Positions 13,194-19,946 of a stretch of DNA of 22,182 nt are shown here, piece by piece. Origin of the DNA: a virus; the IMG/VR virus record IMGVR_UViG_3300044640_001542, positions 1 through 22,182 of that record. One strand, 5' to 3'. The notes below the pieces were generated by a model. It searched no databases. It saw only the letters and a list, made by a program, of their open reading frames with translations, and was not told the origin of the DNA. The position numbers and the translations under genes are program-made. Each line of letters begins with the position of its first letter. The first letter of the stretch is position 1.

Positions 13194-14119
13194 TTGACCC
13201 CCAGCAATCGACGTGCGAAGCGCTTTGTTGCTTCTTCGTTCATTGTCGCGGTGTTGTCAAGGGCTTTGTCTTCGTCGTCCATGTGTGCCGATGCGACGCC
13301 CTCTTCGACCGGCTCTTCGACCTCTGCGACGGCTTCCTCGGCCATCTCTTCGGCCATCTCTTCGACCATCTCTTCGGCTTCGGCTTCGACCGGTGCTTCA
13401 GCAATCAGTGCGGCCTCGGGAATAATCCAGAGCTTGCACAGTGCGTCTTCTTCGATGTCGCCTTCGACGATCTCGCATCGGTTGGCGAGGTAGAACACAC
13501 AGTTCTTGCACGCCATGCCTTCGGCCTTAAAGGGATTGCCTTCTGCGCCGATGTAGTGCGCACCGTTGGCACCGATGCCCTTGTCGAAAACACCGTACTC
13601 TTCAACGATGCTCTCGTACATGTCGTACATCACCACCTGACGCTCGTTGAGAATCGTTGATTCGTCGATTGCCTTGGTAGCGCTCTTTGGTTTCATGCCG
13701 TCATAGCCAACAGTACGAAGTGCCTTCATTGTTTCGCGATTGTGGTACGCCGCCATGCGTAGCGCTTCCATGTCGCTCTCGGAATGCCGACGTGATGCTT
13801 TGGTGCTCATGCTGTTCTCCTCTACAATACGACGTGCCCACGCACGCCCCTCATCGCCGCCCCATCCGTACCAAGCTTGCCACCCTTTGCCCTGCTCGTC
13901 CCACGTCTCACCCTCTTTGTCAATCTCGTGACGGTCGAAGTATGCAACCATGCGTCGCACCGTCTCGAAACTGACCGGCTCACGGTTGGCGAGTTGGTTC
14001 GCACGCGCCAAGCCGACCGGAGTCATGCCCTGCTGACTCGGTGGCTTCTCCGCACGCACATCGAGCGCACGCTGTGCATTGTCGGCGACCGCCTGCGGTG
14101 CGATATACGTCGCCTTCAT
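13190..14119 (-). CDS. XkdF-like head-associated protein with Cys cluster and acidic tail, 309 aa
   Basis: ATG at 14119 (MKATYIAPQAVADNAQRALD) with GGAG 5 nt upstream and an ATGA overlap. Three parts are seen. First, residues 1-100, a domain seen in phage structural regions, with GMTPVGLARANQLANREPVS, then RRMVAYFDRHEID and GKGWQAWYGWGGDEGRAWA. Second, a Cys motif (CKNCVFYLANRCEIVEGDIE, then ALCKLWIIPE) with four Cys, like the metal- or FeS-binding domain in XkdF-like proteins. Third, an acidic low-complexity stretch with EEMAEEMAEEAVAEVEEPVE. It lies between portal/gp10-like genes and the protease-capsid fusion, where scaffold or protease partners are coded. A scaffold-like role for the acidic part is inference. 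Confidence 0.7.
   Translation of the reverse strand: MKATYIAPQAVADNAQRALDVRAEKPPSQQGMTPVGLARANQLANREPVSFETVRRMVAYFDRHEIDKEGETWDEQGKGWQAWYGWGGDEGRAWARRIVEENSMSTKASRRHSESDMEALRMAAYHNRETMKALRTVGYDGMKPKSATKAIDESTILNERQVVMYDMYESIVEEYGVFDKGIGANGAHYIGAEGNPFKAEGMACKNCVFYLANRCEIVEGDIEEDALCKLWIIPEAALIAEAPVEAEAEEMVEEMAEEMAEEAVAEVEEPVEEGVASAHMDDEDKALDNTATMNEEATKRFARRLLGVK
13242..13265. repeat. 24-bp exact direct repeat, copy 1 (inside the XkdF-like gene)
   Basis: These 24 bases are identical to 19379-19402, about 6.1 kb away. This copy is coding: it spells part of KALDNTATMNEE near the C-terminus. The flanking base differs on each side, so the match ends exactly at 24. Confidence 0.85.
13340..13375. repeat. 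Three tandem 12-bp repeats in the XkdF-like gene
   Basis: The unit GGCCATCTCTTC occurs at 13340-13351 and 13352-13363, with a one-base variant at 13364-13375. On the coding strand it gives repeating EEMA/EEMV units in the acidic tail. The length is a multiple of three, so copy-number change would keep the frame. Confidence 0.8.
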
Positions 14120-14577
14120 AGTTTCTCCATTGCTTGCGCGACGAGCGCATTGAGACTGCCGTTGTTTTGTATGGTCTCCGCTGCATTGCCTGCGGTGTTC
14201 CATCGTCCTTTGTGAATATCCGCCTGCTGGTCTCCCACGACGTACGGAGCGTATGACGCGGCACTCTGTAGCACCGCATCATCGCCTTGCAAATCGACGC
14301 GATACGACCGGTTGAGCGCTTCGCTTCCCTTCAGCGTTGACCCGGTACCACGTTTGTATGGCACCGTGATGTTTCCGCGTCGTATGTTTGCCATGACAAA
14401 GCGCCGTTGCTTCTCTGACTTAAACTTCATCGAGCCAGCGCCAGGTGGCGGTGGCTTGTCTTCGTTTAACTGCCCCTGGACAAGCACCGCATAGCCCAGC
14501 GTGACGGTGCGTATCATCTCGCCAATCTGTGCCTCGCCGATGCGTCCGAGGATTTCCACGGTGATGCTGTTTGCCAT
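14116..14577 (-). CDS. HK97 gp10-like minor head-tail protein, 153 aa
   Basis: The frame is open upstream, but the ATG at 14577 (MANSITVEILGRIGEAQIGE) overlaps the portal stop (TGATG). The N-terminal helix is followed by a basic region (KFKSEKQRRFVMANIRRGNI) and then SAASYAPYVVGDQQADIHKG and RWNTAGNAAETI. The 'YA-x-YV-x-G-x-x-Q ... H-x-x-R-W' pattern is seen in HK97 gp10-like and neck proteins. It is coded earlier in the module than gp10 usually is, so an adaptor or minor capsid role is equally possible. Confidence 0.6.
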   Translation of the reverse strand: MANSITVEILGRIGEAQIGEMIRTVTLGYAVLVQGQLNEDKPPPPGAGSMKFKSEKQRRFVMANIRRGNITVPYKRGTGSTLKGSEALNRSYRVDLQGDDAVLQSAASYAPYVVGDQQADIHKGRWNTAGNAAETIQNNGSLNALVAQAMEKL

Positions 14578-16598
14578 CAGCGCACCAACCGCAGTGAGGT
14601 GTCGCATCGGCAATTGACGTGCGCAGGTGGACCCGCCGCAACTTCAGCGGGCCACTTGTCTTCAGTCAGTCCGTTCAACTGGACACCGTAGATTTTGCCT
14701 GTGCAGATTGCGCAGACTAACTCGTCCGCATCGGTATTCCACACCCGCACCATGTTGACGCCACGCTCTGCTAAGTAATCCTTGTACGACGTCGTTGCCT
14801 GCGATGCTGCGCGCGTCGTCTCCGTAATGGCTATCATCTTGGCGCGCACCGGGTCGCTCAGTGGCAACACCGCAGCGGTCACGTCCTGTATCGTCATACC
14901 CGGGGTTGTGCGAAACATCTCGATGATTGGCTTGATGCGGTTCGCCGTGGTTTCGTCGATGCGTGCAGTTTCGCGTGGTGTGTAATCAAGCAACCAATCT
15001 TGGATGTACCGCGACTGGTCATTGGTATCCATCGGGATGCTAAACTCTGTACTGAGCCGGTCGATGCGCTTGCCCATCGTCGTGCCCAGTTCCGAATCCA
15101 AGACCGGTTTGATAACTTCGCGCAACGATGTTTCCGGATCGCGCTCGTTGACGATGTCTTTGGCCCATTGCTCACCCTTTGCTCTCATCTCTTTGATGAT
15201 GCGGTTATAGATGCGCAGTTCATCCGGTGTCATGTCGTCAACCGGTGCCTTGACCGCGTGGATGACGTCGTGCACGTCTGCTACCGTCATGCCCTTGTAG
15301 CAGTGCGACATCACGGCATCGACGTGGTCAGCGGGTATCAGCGCAGAATCAAACGAGGTCTTCGGGTCTCGTCCGCTCTTAATTCTGCGCTCGATTTTTT
15401 TTGACAACAACGACCATTCATTGGCTACGGCTTTGGACGTGTTCGCCATGTCCGACGGTGCCGCGGTACCTGCGTCCGCTGGCGCTTCGACTGGTGTGGA
15501 CTCGGGAGCAACGAGGTCACCGGGCAGAATGACGTCGGCAATGCCGTCGTATCCGAGTATTTGCATAGCCGCCCGAAGCGGTACGCCTGCCTGTGTGAGT
15601 TGAAGCAACGAACCAGCACGCTGTGCCTCGTCCGCTTGCATGACGTCGAGTTGCTCCGGCATGAACTGGATTTCATACTTCAACGGCCCGAGTAGTTGCT
15701 CGTTCATGACGTCGGCTAACTTCGGCAACCGAGGTATTACGGTTTCGCGCCAAAACGATTGACGATCCGAATCTGCCGTCGCATAGTTCGCCGCCGATGC
15801 TTCAAGCATGGTCAGCGGTACGCCCATGGTCATTGCGATCTGCTTCAGCGTGCGCTCTGCTAATTCCGGCATCATCAACGTATTGATGTCTGGCGTAATC
15901 TTTTGCACCTTCAACTCTTGCGCTCGGACGAATATCCATTTGAACGCGTTCAACACACCGCTTCCGCGTTGGTTAATCTCAGCGCCCATCCGCTTGAACT
16001 CTGAATCATCCATCGAGTCGGGGAGGTTCATCACCGTTACTGGCTGCGCGCCACCTTCGAAGAACATCGACGTAAAGCGGTCAAGATTGTAGGATAACTG
16101 CGCGTTCTGCATAGCGACCTGCGCAGGTGCCAAGCCAGGCCCGACGTCGTCCGTAAATGAGTTTTCGCGGAAGTAGACAATCTCTTCGAGCGTCCACGGC
16201 CCGTACATCTTGCCGCCAATAACTTGGTTGAACGTGAGGCCCAAGTAGGGATTTTCCAGCGTGCCCAAGTTGGGATTGTATGCGTAGTTCACCGTGGTCG
16301 GGTTGAGCGCTTCGAAGCCGACCAACGTCCGTCCCTTGACGATGCGCACCCAATACGCCGCACCAGTCACAAGCAAACTGCGCTCCGTCGCTGCCAAGAG
16401 CCGAGAGAAATTCTTTTTCCACGGCCACTCGACTTCGACCCCGTTGCGAAGTAATCGATACGGCACCGAGCTGATCGCATCGGCTCGCAGTTCGACCGCA
16501 CGGTACAAAGGTGCGACGTGCGCATAGCCGACGTCAGCCGTCTTGATTGTTCCGTTCCGCAACAATTGACCCAGCCAAGCCGGGTTGTTCATGGTCAT
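14577..16598 (-). CDS. Portal-MuF fusion protein, 673 aa
   Basis: Start ATG at 16598 (MTMNNPAWLGQLLRNGTIKT), with GGAG 6 nt upstream and an ATGA overlap with the terminase. Residues 1 to about 370 are an HK97-type portal: YRAVELRADAISSVPYRLLR, the stem-region helix with NAQLSYNLDRFTSMFFEGGA, and GVPLTMLEASAANYATADSD. A short Ala/Pro/Ser linker follows. The last 220 residues are a MuF head-morphogenesis domain: MIAITETTRAASQATTSYKD, then NTDADELVCAICTGKIYGV, and the ending GPPAHVNCRCDTSLRLVR with the C-x-x-C and H-x-N-C-R-C motif. Portal forms the 12-mer vertex ring; MuF is a minor head protein placed with it. The fusion fixes a 1:1 ratio and places MuF at the portal vertex. Confidence 0.93.
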   Translation of the reverse strand: MTMNNPAWLGQLLRNGTIKTADVGYAHVAPLYRAVELRADAISSVPYRLLRNGVEVEWPWKKNFSRLLAATERSLLVTGAAYWVRIVKGRTLVGFEALNPTTVNYAYNPNLGTLENPYLGLTFNQVIGGKMYGPWTLEEIVYFRENSFTDDVGPGLAPAQVAMQNAQLSYNLDRFTSMFFEGGAQPVTVMNLPDSMDDSEFKRMGAEINQRGSGVLNAFKWIFVRAQELKVQKITPDINTLMMPELAERTLKQIAMTMGVPLTMLEASAANYATADSDRQSFWRETVIPRLPKLADVMNEQLLGPLKYEIQFMPEQLDVMQADEAQRAGSLLQLTQAGVPLRAAMQILGYDGIADVILPGDLVAPESTPVEAPADAGTAAPSDMANTSKAVANEWSLLSKKIERRIKSGRDPKTSFDSALIPADHVDAVMSHCYKGMTVADVHDVIHAVKAPVDDMTPDELRIYNRIIKEMRAKGEQWAKDIVNERDPETSLREVIKPVLDSELGTTMGKRIDRLSTEFSIPMDTNDQSRYIQDWLLDYTPRETARIDETTANRIKPIIEMFRTTPGMTIQDVTAAVLPLSDPVRAKMIAITETTRAASQATTSYKDYLAERGVNMVRVWNTDADELVCAICTGKIYGVQLNGLTEDKWPAEVAAGPPAHVNCRCDTSLRLVR

Positions 16599-17068
16599 GC
16601 AAAACTCCATTCTACGCGTGGCTTCGATATCATTGCGACCGCACCGCTGGCCGCGTCTACGTAGTCGTCATGCGGTGCGCTGGGGAAGGCGACGACCTCA
16701 TCGAGAAAGTCCCGCACCCAAGCACCGTTCACCAAGACCACGGCTCCGGCTTCGGCTCTGGCGGCCCAAGGCATAGCTCGTTGGACTTTGTCGCCCTTGA
16801 CGTCAATACCTTTGAACGACACGTCGGCAATCTCTGGGATGCGTCGCAACTCTTGGGTCGCAGCGAGTCCGTGCTGTGCTTTCTCGATGCCGTGCGTCGT
16901 GTCCTTCTCACGTCGCATCGTGTCCACCATGATGCGTCGTACATCGGGCCACTCCGCTTTCACTTTGATACCGTCGGCAATATAGAACACGCCGTCGTGT
17001 AAACACACACGGACGGACGCGGTATAGTCTGCGCGCCGTGTGGTCTGACGTCGGTCGTCTTCAGCCAA
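16595..17068 (-). pseudogene. terL: Large terminase, C-terminal nuclease part in a second frame
   Basis: This open frame (TTG at 17068 as the first possible start) carries the end of the terminase: ADYTASVRV and FYIADGIKVKAEWPDVRRIM strands, IEKAQHG with the expected acidic residue, KGDKVQRAMPWAARAEAGAV, and HDDYVDAASGAV with the metal-binding Asp pair. What normally precedes DYTA, a strand ending W-D-x-A-A-T with the first catalytic Asp, is in neither frame. It overlaps the N-terminal frame by 109 bp, and homology seems to switch at about 17029-17040. I read this as a deletion with frame change in one original terL gene. A variant population or assembly error is the main alternative. Confidence 0.72.
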
Positions 17069-17706
17069 TGGCGCTGGAACATTGCGCCGACCGGGTCGAT
17101 GAAATCACCATCGACTTCTTGTCGGTACATCTCAGACGTCATCGACTCTTTCAACGTCTCGACAAAGGTGTCATCAAGAAACACGTTATCCGTCGTCTTG
17201 CTTCGGATCGTGGCGTAGTCTTTGTGCGTGCCTGCGAAGAGTTGATACACCCAATCTTTGCCGCGTGGTGTTGTCGACATCCAAGCTCGACCGGGTTGCT
17301 CGCGCAACGTCGCAATGGACAACGGCCAAATGTCGCTGTCCATCATGGCGACCTCGTCCAACCAAAGCCACCCGGCGTTGGCGCCACGGAGCCGGTCGGG
17401 GTTGTCCGCACTGCGAAAGATGATGCGACGGTCACCAAGCAATCGAAGTTCCATATCTGACTTATTCCACGACGTCGCAATGCCTGCCTTCGCGACCAAG
17501 CGTAGGATGGTCTCCATGGCGCCAAGTTTGAGCATTGGGTATGTCGGTGCCACGATGAGCCCCGTGGAGCCCTTGGGCTGTCTCAGTGCCTCCACTGCTC
17601 CTGCTCGTGTCTTACCGCTGCCACGACCACCGACGAACAGACGAAACCGCGCGTCACTTGCCCAAAACGCTCTTTGGGGTGACGTCTGTGATTGGTGTCG
17701 GATCAT
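16960..17706 (-). CDS. terL: Large terminase, N-terminal ATPase part (frame ends early), 248 aa
   Basis: The packaging ATPase. Walker A GGRGSGKT is at residues 26-33, Walker B LWLDE at 114-118 and the coupling motif STTPRG at 144-149. Homology continues to FIDPVGAMFQRHWLKTTDV (about residue 220); the last 25-30 residues (IPRPSVCVYTTACSIL) look like out-of-frame sequence before a stop. The ATG at 17706 (MIRHQSQTSPQRAFWASDAR) overlaps the small terminase by 53 bp; ORF extension upstream is not protein-like. The usual TerL is 400-500 aa, so this half alone would lack the nuclease. Confidence 0.88.
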   Translation of the reverse strand: MIRHQSQTSPQRAFWASDARFRLFVGGRGSGKTRAGAVEALRQPKGSTGLIVAPTYPMLKLGAMETILRLVAKAGIATSWNKSDMELRLLGDRRIIFRSADNPDRLRGANAGWLWLDEVAMMDSDIWPLSIATLREQPGRAWMSTTPRGKDWVYQLFAGTHKDYATIRSKTTDNVFLDDTFVETLKESMTSEMYRQEVDGDFIDPVGAMFQRHWLKTTDVRPHGAQTIPRPSVCVYTTACSILPTVSK

Positions 17707-18097
17707 CAGCGGTGAGGTCGATGACGTAGTCGTTGGGGCCTGTAGTGGAGTGTACATTGTAGGATTCTCTGTAGCTCGGGTCGAGCTTCTTTAGCAGGAA
17801 CATCACCATCACCGGCGTCGTTGGCGCCATGCTGTACGCCAAGGATTCGAGGAACTCTTGGCGCACTTCGCGACCGCGTCGGGTCGCCTCTTCCACCTTC
17901 GCAGCGAACACCGGGTCGGCATCGCGTGCACGGAGTAGGTCGCGCCGGTTGATGTTGCACACCTTGCACGCATCCGTCATAAAACCAAGTCGCTCGATGG
18001 CTTCCAAGACTTCCACCTGTTGCAACTTGGTTATGATTGCCGGTTGTGCCTCGCTTTTGACGACGGCCTGCGCACGTGGCTTCTTTGGCGCAGTCAA
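17654..18097 (-). CDS. terS: Small terminase subunit, 147 aa, TTG start
   Basis: It lies directly before the ATPase gene. The N-terminal part is basic (MTAPKKPRAQAVVKSEAQPA); then a helix-turn-helix-like region, VEVLEAIERLGFMTDACKVC followed by NINRRDLLRARDADPVFAAK, matches the pattern of small terminases that bind pac/cos DNA. Next come a helical oligomerisation part (EEATRRGREVRQEFLESLAY) and a C-terminal tail. No ATG is available in frame; a TTG overlapping the holin-like stop has AAAGGA 9 nt upstream, which decides the start. It should form the ring that recognises the genome end and loads TerL. Confidence 0.82.
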   Translation of the reverse strand: MTAPKKPRAQAVVKSEAQPAIITKLQQVEVLEAIERLGFMTDACKVCNINRRDLLRARDADPVFAAKVEEATRRGREVRQEFLESLAYSMAPTTPVMVMFLLKKLDPSYRESYNVHSTTGPNDYVIDLTADDPTPITDVTPKSVLGK

Positions 18098-18270
18098 CGC
18101 AGCGAATCCTTTGTGACGAACCGTAGCAGTACGTTGACAATCGAAAGCGCATAGACAATGTGCACCGTGTACGCCATCATCTCAGGCCACTGCGCAACCG
18201 TTCCGAGTATCATCGCGATCAGGGTCAACGCGTTAACGATGACCGTCTTTGATTTGTACCAAGGTTTCAT
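18094..18270 (-). CDS. Holin-like membrane protein, 58 aa
   Basis: Read from the ATG at 18270, with GGAGG 7 nt upstream. It begins MKPWYKSKTVIVNALTLIAM. Two hydrophobic segments (about residues 9-24 and 32-52) surround a short polar loop, and the end is basic/polar (RFVTKDSLR). The 'KPWYKSKT-x-x-x-N' start is common in small phage holins coded beside endolysins. Here it follows the amidase and XhlA-like genes and overlaps terS by 4 bp (TTGA). It would form the membrane lesion that releases or activates the amidase. Confidence 0.75.
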   Translation of the reverse strand: MKPWYKSKTVIVNALTLIAMILGTVAQWPEMMAYTVHIVYALSIVNVLLRFVTKDSLR

Positions 18271-18273
18271 GTC

Positions 18274-18477
18274 TTAGCCTCCGTTCATCCGATACCACGA
18301 CAAAAACACCAACCACGCACCGCCACCGACGAGCATGACCGCGTACACCTGTTGTTCAAGTTTCGCAATACGCTTCTCGAACTCTTTGAAGTTCGCATCG
18401 CCGTTCTCGAGTCTTCGCAGTATCTGGTCTTGTTTCTCTTCGATGCGTGCTAACTTGATTTCTACTGACTCGGTCAT
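18274..18477 (-). CDS. XhlA-like coiled-coil membrane protein, 67 aa
   Basis: Residues 1-44 are a charged coiled coil (TESVEIKLARIEEKQDQILR, then FKEFEKRIAKLEQQ), and residues 45-62 a single membrane helix (VYAVMLVGGGAWLVFLSWY). This matches XhlA/hemolysin-type lysis proteins, which work with a holin and an amidase. It overlaps the amidase stop (ATGA) and precedes the holin-like gene by 3 nt. A role in lysis timing is inferred from context. Confidence 0.75.
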   Translation of the reverse strand: MTESVEIKLARIEEKQDQILRRLENGDANFKEFEKRIAKLEQQVYAVMLVGGGAWLVFLSWYRMNGG

Positions 18478-19031
18478 ACTTTTCCCTGCTGATATGCTGC
18501 GAACTCATAGCGCACTGCGTCTAGGTTTATTGCTGAGCCCGGGCACGTCTTCTTCGCCGCTGGGTATTCGCGGTGTCCTTTGAGCGTCGTTGCATCCACT
18601 GCGATACCGCGCCAATTCATCAGCGCCAACGTTGTGGAGCGCACGAGCCGGTGCACGTCGTCGGGCCATGGCCGCGTGTCGTACTCGCCGACGACTTCGA
18701 TGCCCCACATGTGAGCGTTGCCAATCAACGATGAACAATGAATACCGGCGACGTTCAACGGGCACATTTGCCAAATACCGTCAAGCTCTGGATTGCGTCC
18801 GCCAATGACGAGGAACAGATGGGGTCCGCCTCGCCATCCCATCGCCTCGTATCGTGAACTCATGGCGTTCATCGTGATAGCGCCGTTCCACTGAGATGGC
18901 AATGGTCGCCACGTGTGATGCAAGACAACGCCACGCGCCCACGGTGCCGTAGCAATGGGGTCGTGGCGATGCAGATGCGTGTCGAAGTCTTGCACCGTTG
19001 CCCAGTGCCGCAGATCGTACGCATACGTCAT
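18474..19031 (-). CDS. Endolysin, N-acetylmuramoyl-L-alanine amidase (Amidase_2 type), 185 aa
   Basis: It cleaves the bond between muramic acid and the peptide stem. The zinc-site pattern is complete: VVLHHTW (His38/39), MWGIEVVGEYD (Glu112), GHREY (His153) and K-x-C-P-G (Lys161, Cys163), as in T7 lysozyme-type amidases. The order and the total length (about one domain) mean there is no cell-wall-binding domain. No signal peptide is seen, so it needs a holin, and holin-like genes follow. The ATG at 19031 overlaps the preceding stop (ATGA); codons further upstream are a shadow. Confidence 0.92.
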   Translation of the reverse strand: MTYAYDLRHWATVQDFDTHLHRHDPIATAPWARGVVLHHTWRPLPSQWNGAITMNAMSSRYEAMGWRGGPHLFLVIGGRNPELDGIWQMCPLNVAGIHCSSLIGNAHMWGIEVVGEYDTRPWPDDVHRLVRSTTLALMNWRGIAVDATTLKGHREYPAAKKTCPGSAINLDAVRYEFAAYQQGKV

Positions 19032-19351
19032 ACGCGCACGCCCTTCCATTGCGTTACCTTTTGCATGAATGCCGATTTGTTCATGCGGTTCACAATGAAG
19101 TACAAATCATTGCCAATGACGGTGATGTTGCCGTGCGCATCTTCGTGCGCTCCCAACATCTGCCACCCTTTGTTGATTGCAGGTCGATACCACAGATGAA
19201 TTGCAAACTTCTTGGAGATGATGCCGTATGAACTCATCGACGTTGCAAACCATTGATTCGCTTTGTCTACCGCGACGAAGGTCTGCGTGGCCGTGTACGT
19301 TCCGCCCGGGATGTTTAGTTCTACACTGTTGGGAATTGGTAACTGCGTCAT
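19028..19351 (-). CDS. Hypothetical protein, 107 aa
   Basis: Begins MTQLPIPNSVELNIPGGTYT, with GAGGAG upstream of the ATG, and overlaps the amidase start. The sequence is beta-rich with aromatic strands (NQWFATSMSSYGIISKKFAI, then HLWYRPAINKGWQMLGAHED). It resembles no family I can name. The strong SD and the 49-bp gap before it show it may begin a translational subunit with the amidase and holins. Confidence 0.7.
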   Translation of the reverse strand: MTQLPIPNSVELNIPGGTYTATQTFVAVDKANQWFATSMSSYGIISKKFAIHLWYRPAINKGWQMLGAHEDAHGNITVIGNDLYFIVNRMNKSAFMQKVTQWKGVRV

Positions 19352-19378
19352 GCTTCGCTCTCCTCTTCGTGTAGTTTT

Positions 19379-19402
19379 ATTGTCGCGGTGTTGTCAAGGG
19401 CT
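19379..19402. repeat. 24-bp exact direct repeat, copy 2 (end of dcd and following gap)
   Basis: Identical to 13242-13265. This copy covers two bases of the dcd stop codon and most of the gap before the next gene. On the minus strand it holds TTGACA, but no good -10 box follows at the right distance, so it is not called a promoter. Confidence 0.85.
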
Positions 19403-19946
19403 ACTCCGTCACCCGTGGCAACGTCACTCCGCTCTGTCCTTGGTACTTGCCCCGCTTGTCTGCGTAGGTCACCGCAGGCCGTTCACCGCGAAAGAACATC
19501 ACTTGTGCGATGCCCTGATTGGCGTGCACCGTGATGTGATGCGCAGTGGCGTTGTGCAACTCGATGGTCAGCTGACCGCGCCACCCCGGCTCCATCGGTG
19601 TGCAATTGACGATGAGCCCGCATCGTGCGTACGTTGACTTCCCCACCACGATGCCGAGCACGTCCTCGGGAATGTTGAAGGTTTCGACCGAGCGACACAA
19701 CACAAATTGACCGGGCCCAATCCGCGTGTAGTCTTGGTGCTCGTAATGCTTCACCGCATCGTCAATGCGCAGCGGGTCGACGTGTGAGTACGGAGCGTAC
19801 CGCACCCACTCATCCGCCACGCGCATATCGTAGCCAAACGACGTGACCCCGTAGCTAATCACGCCGGGCCGTGCAATCCCCTCGGCAAACGGTGCGATCA
19901 TCCCTTCGCTGGCTAACCGTGTGATTTCGCGGTCATTGAGTATCAT
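19401..19946 (-). CDS. dcd: dCTP deaminase, 181 aa
   Basis: It converts dCTP to dUTP, the source of dUMP for thymidylate. The N-terminus MILNDREITRLASEGMIAPF and SYGVTSFGYDMRV are typical. The active region is GKSTYARCG (residues 102-110) and EPGWRGQLTIELHN with the catalytic Glu129. The closing lid region KYQGQSGVTLPRV is also present. Full length for the family. The ATG at 19946 overlaps the thyX stop (ATGA), so both are made from the same mRNA. Open codons further upstream are a shadow of thyX. A bifunctional deaminase/dUTPase cannot be excluded. Confidence 0.93.
   Translation of the reverse strand: MILNDREITRLASEGMIAPFAEGIARPGVISYGVTSFGYDMRVADEWVRYAPYSHVDPLRIDDAVKHYEHQDYTRIGPGQFVLCRSVETFNIPEDVLGIVVGKSTYARCGLIVNCTPMEPGWRGQLTIELHNATAHHITVHANQGIAQVMFFRGERPAVTYADKRGKYQGQSGVTLPRVTE

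Noticed and set aside
16960-17068. Programmed frameshift as explanation for the two-frame terminase
   Set aside because: No slip heptamer was seen in the overlap, and joining the frames still leaves out the W-D-x-A region.
19352-19400. TTGACA in the gap after dcd as a promoter
   Set aside because: No acceptable -10 box occurs 16-18 bp downstream. The bases belong to the 24-bp repeat.
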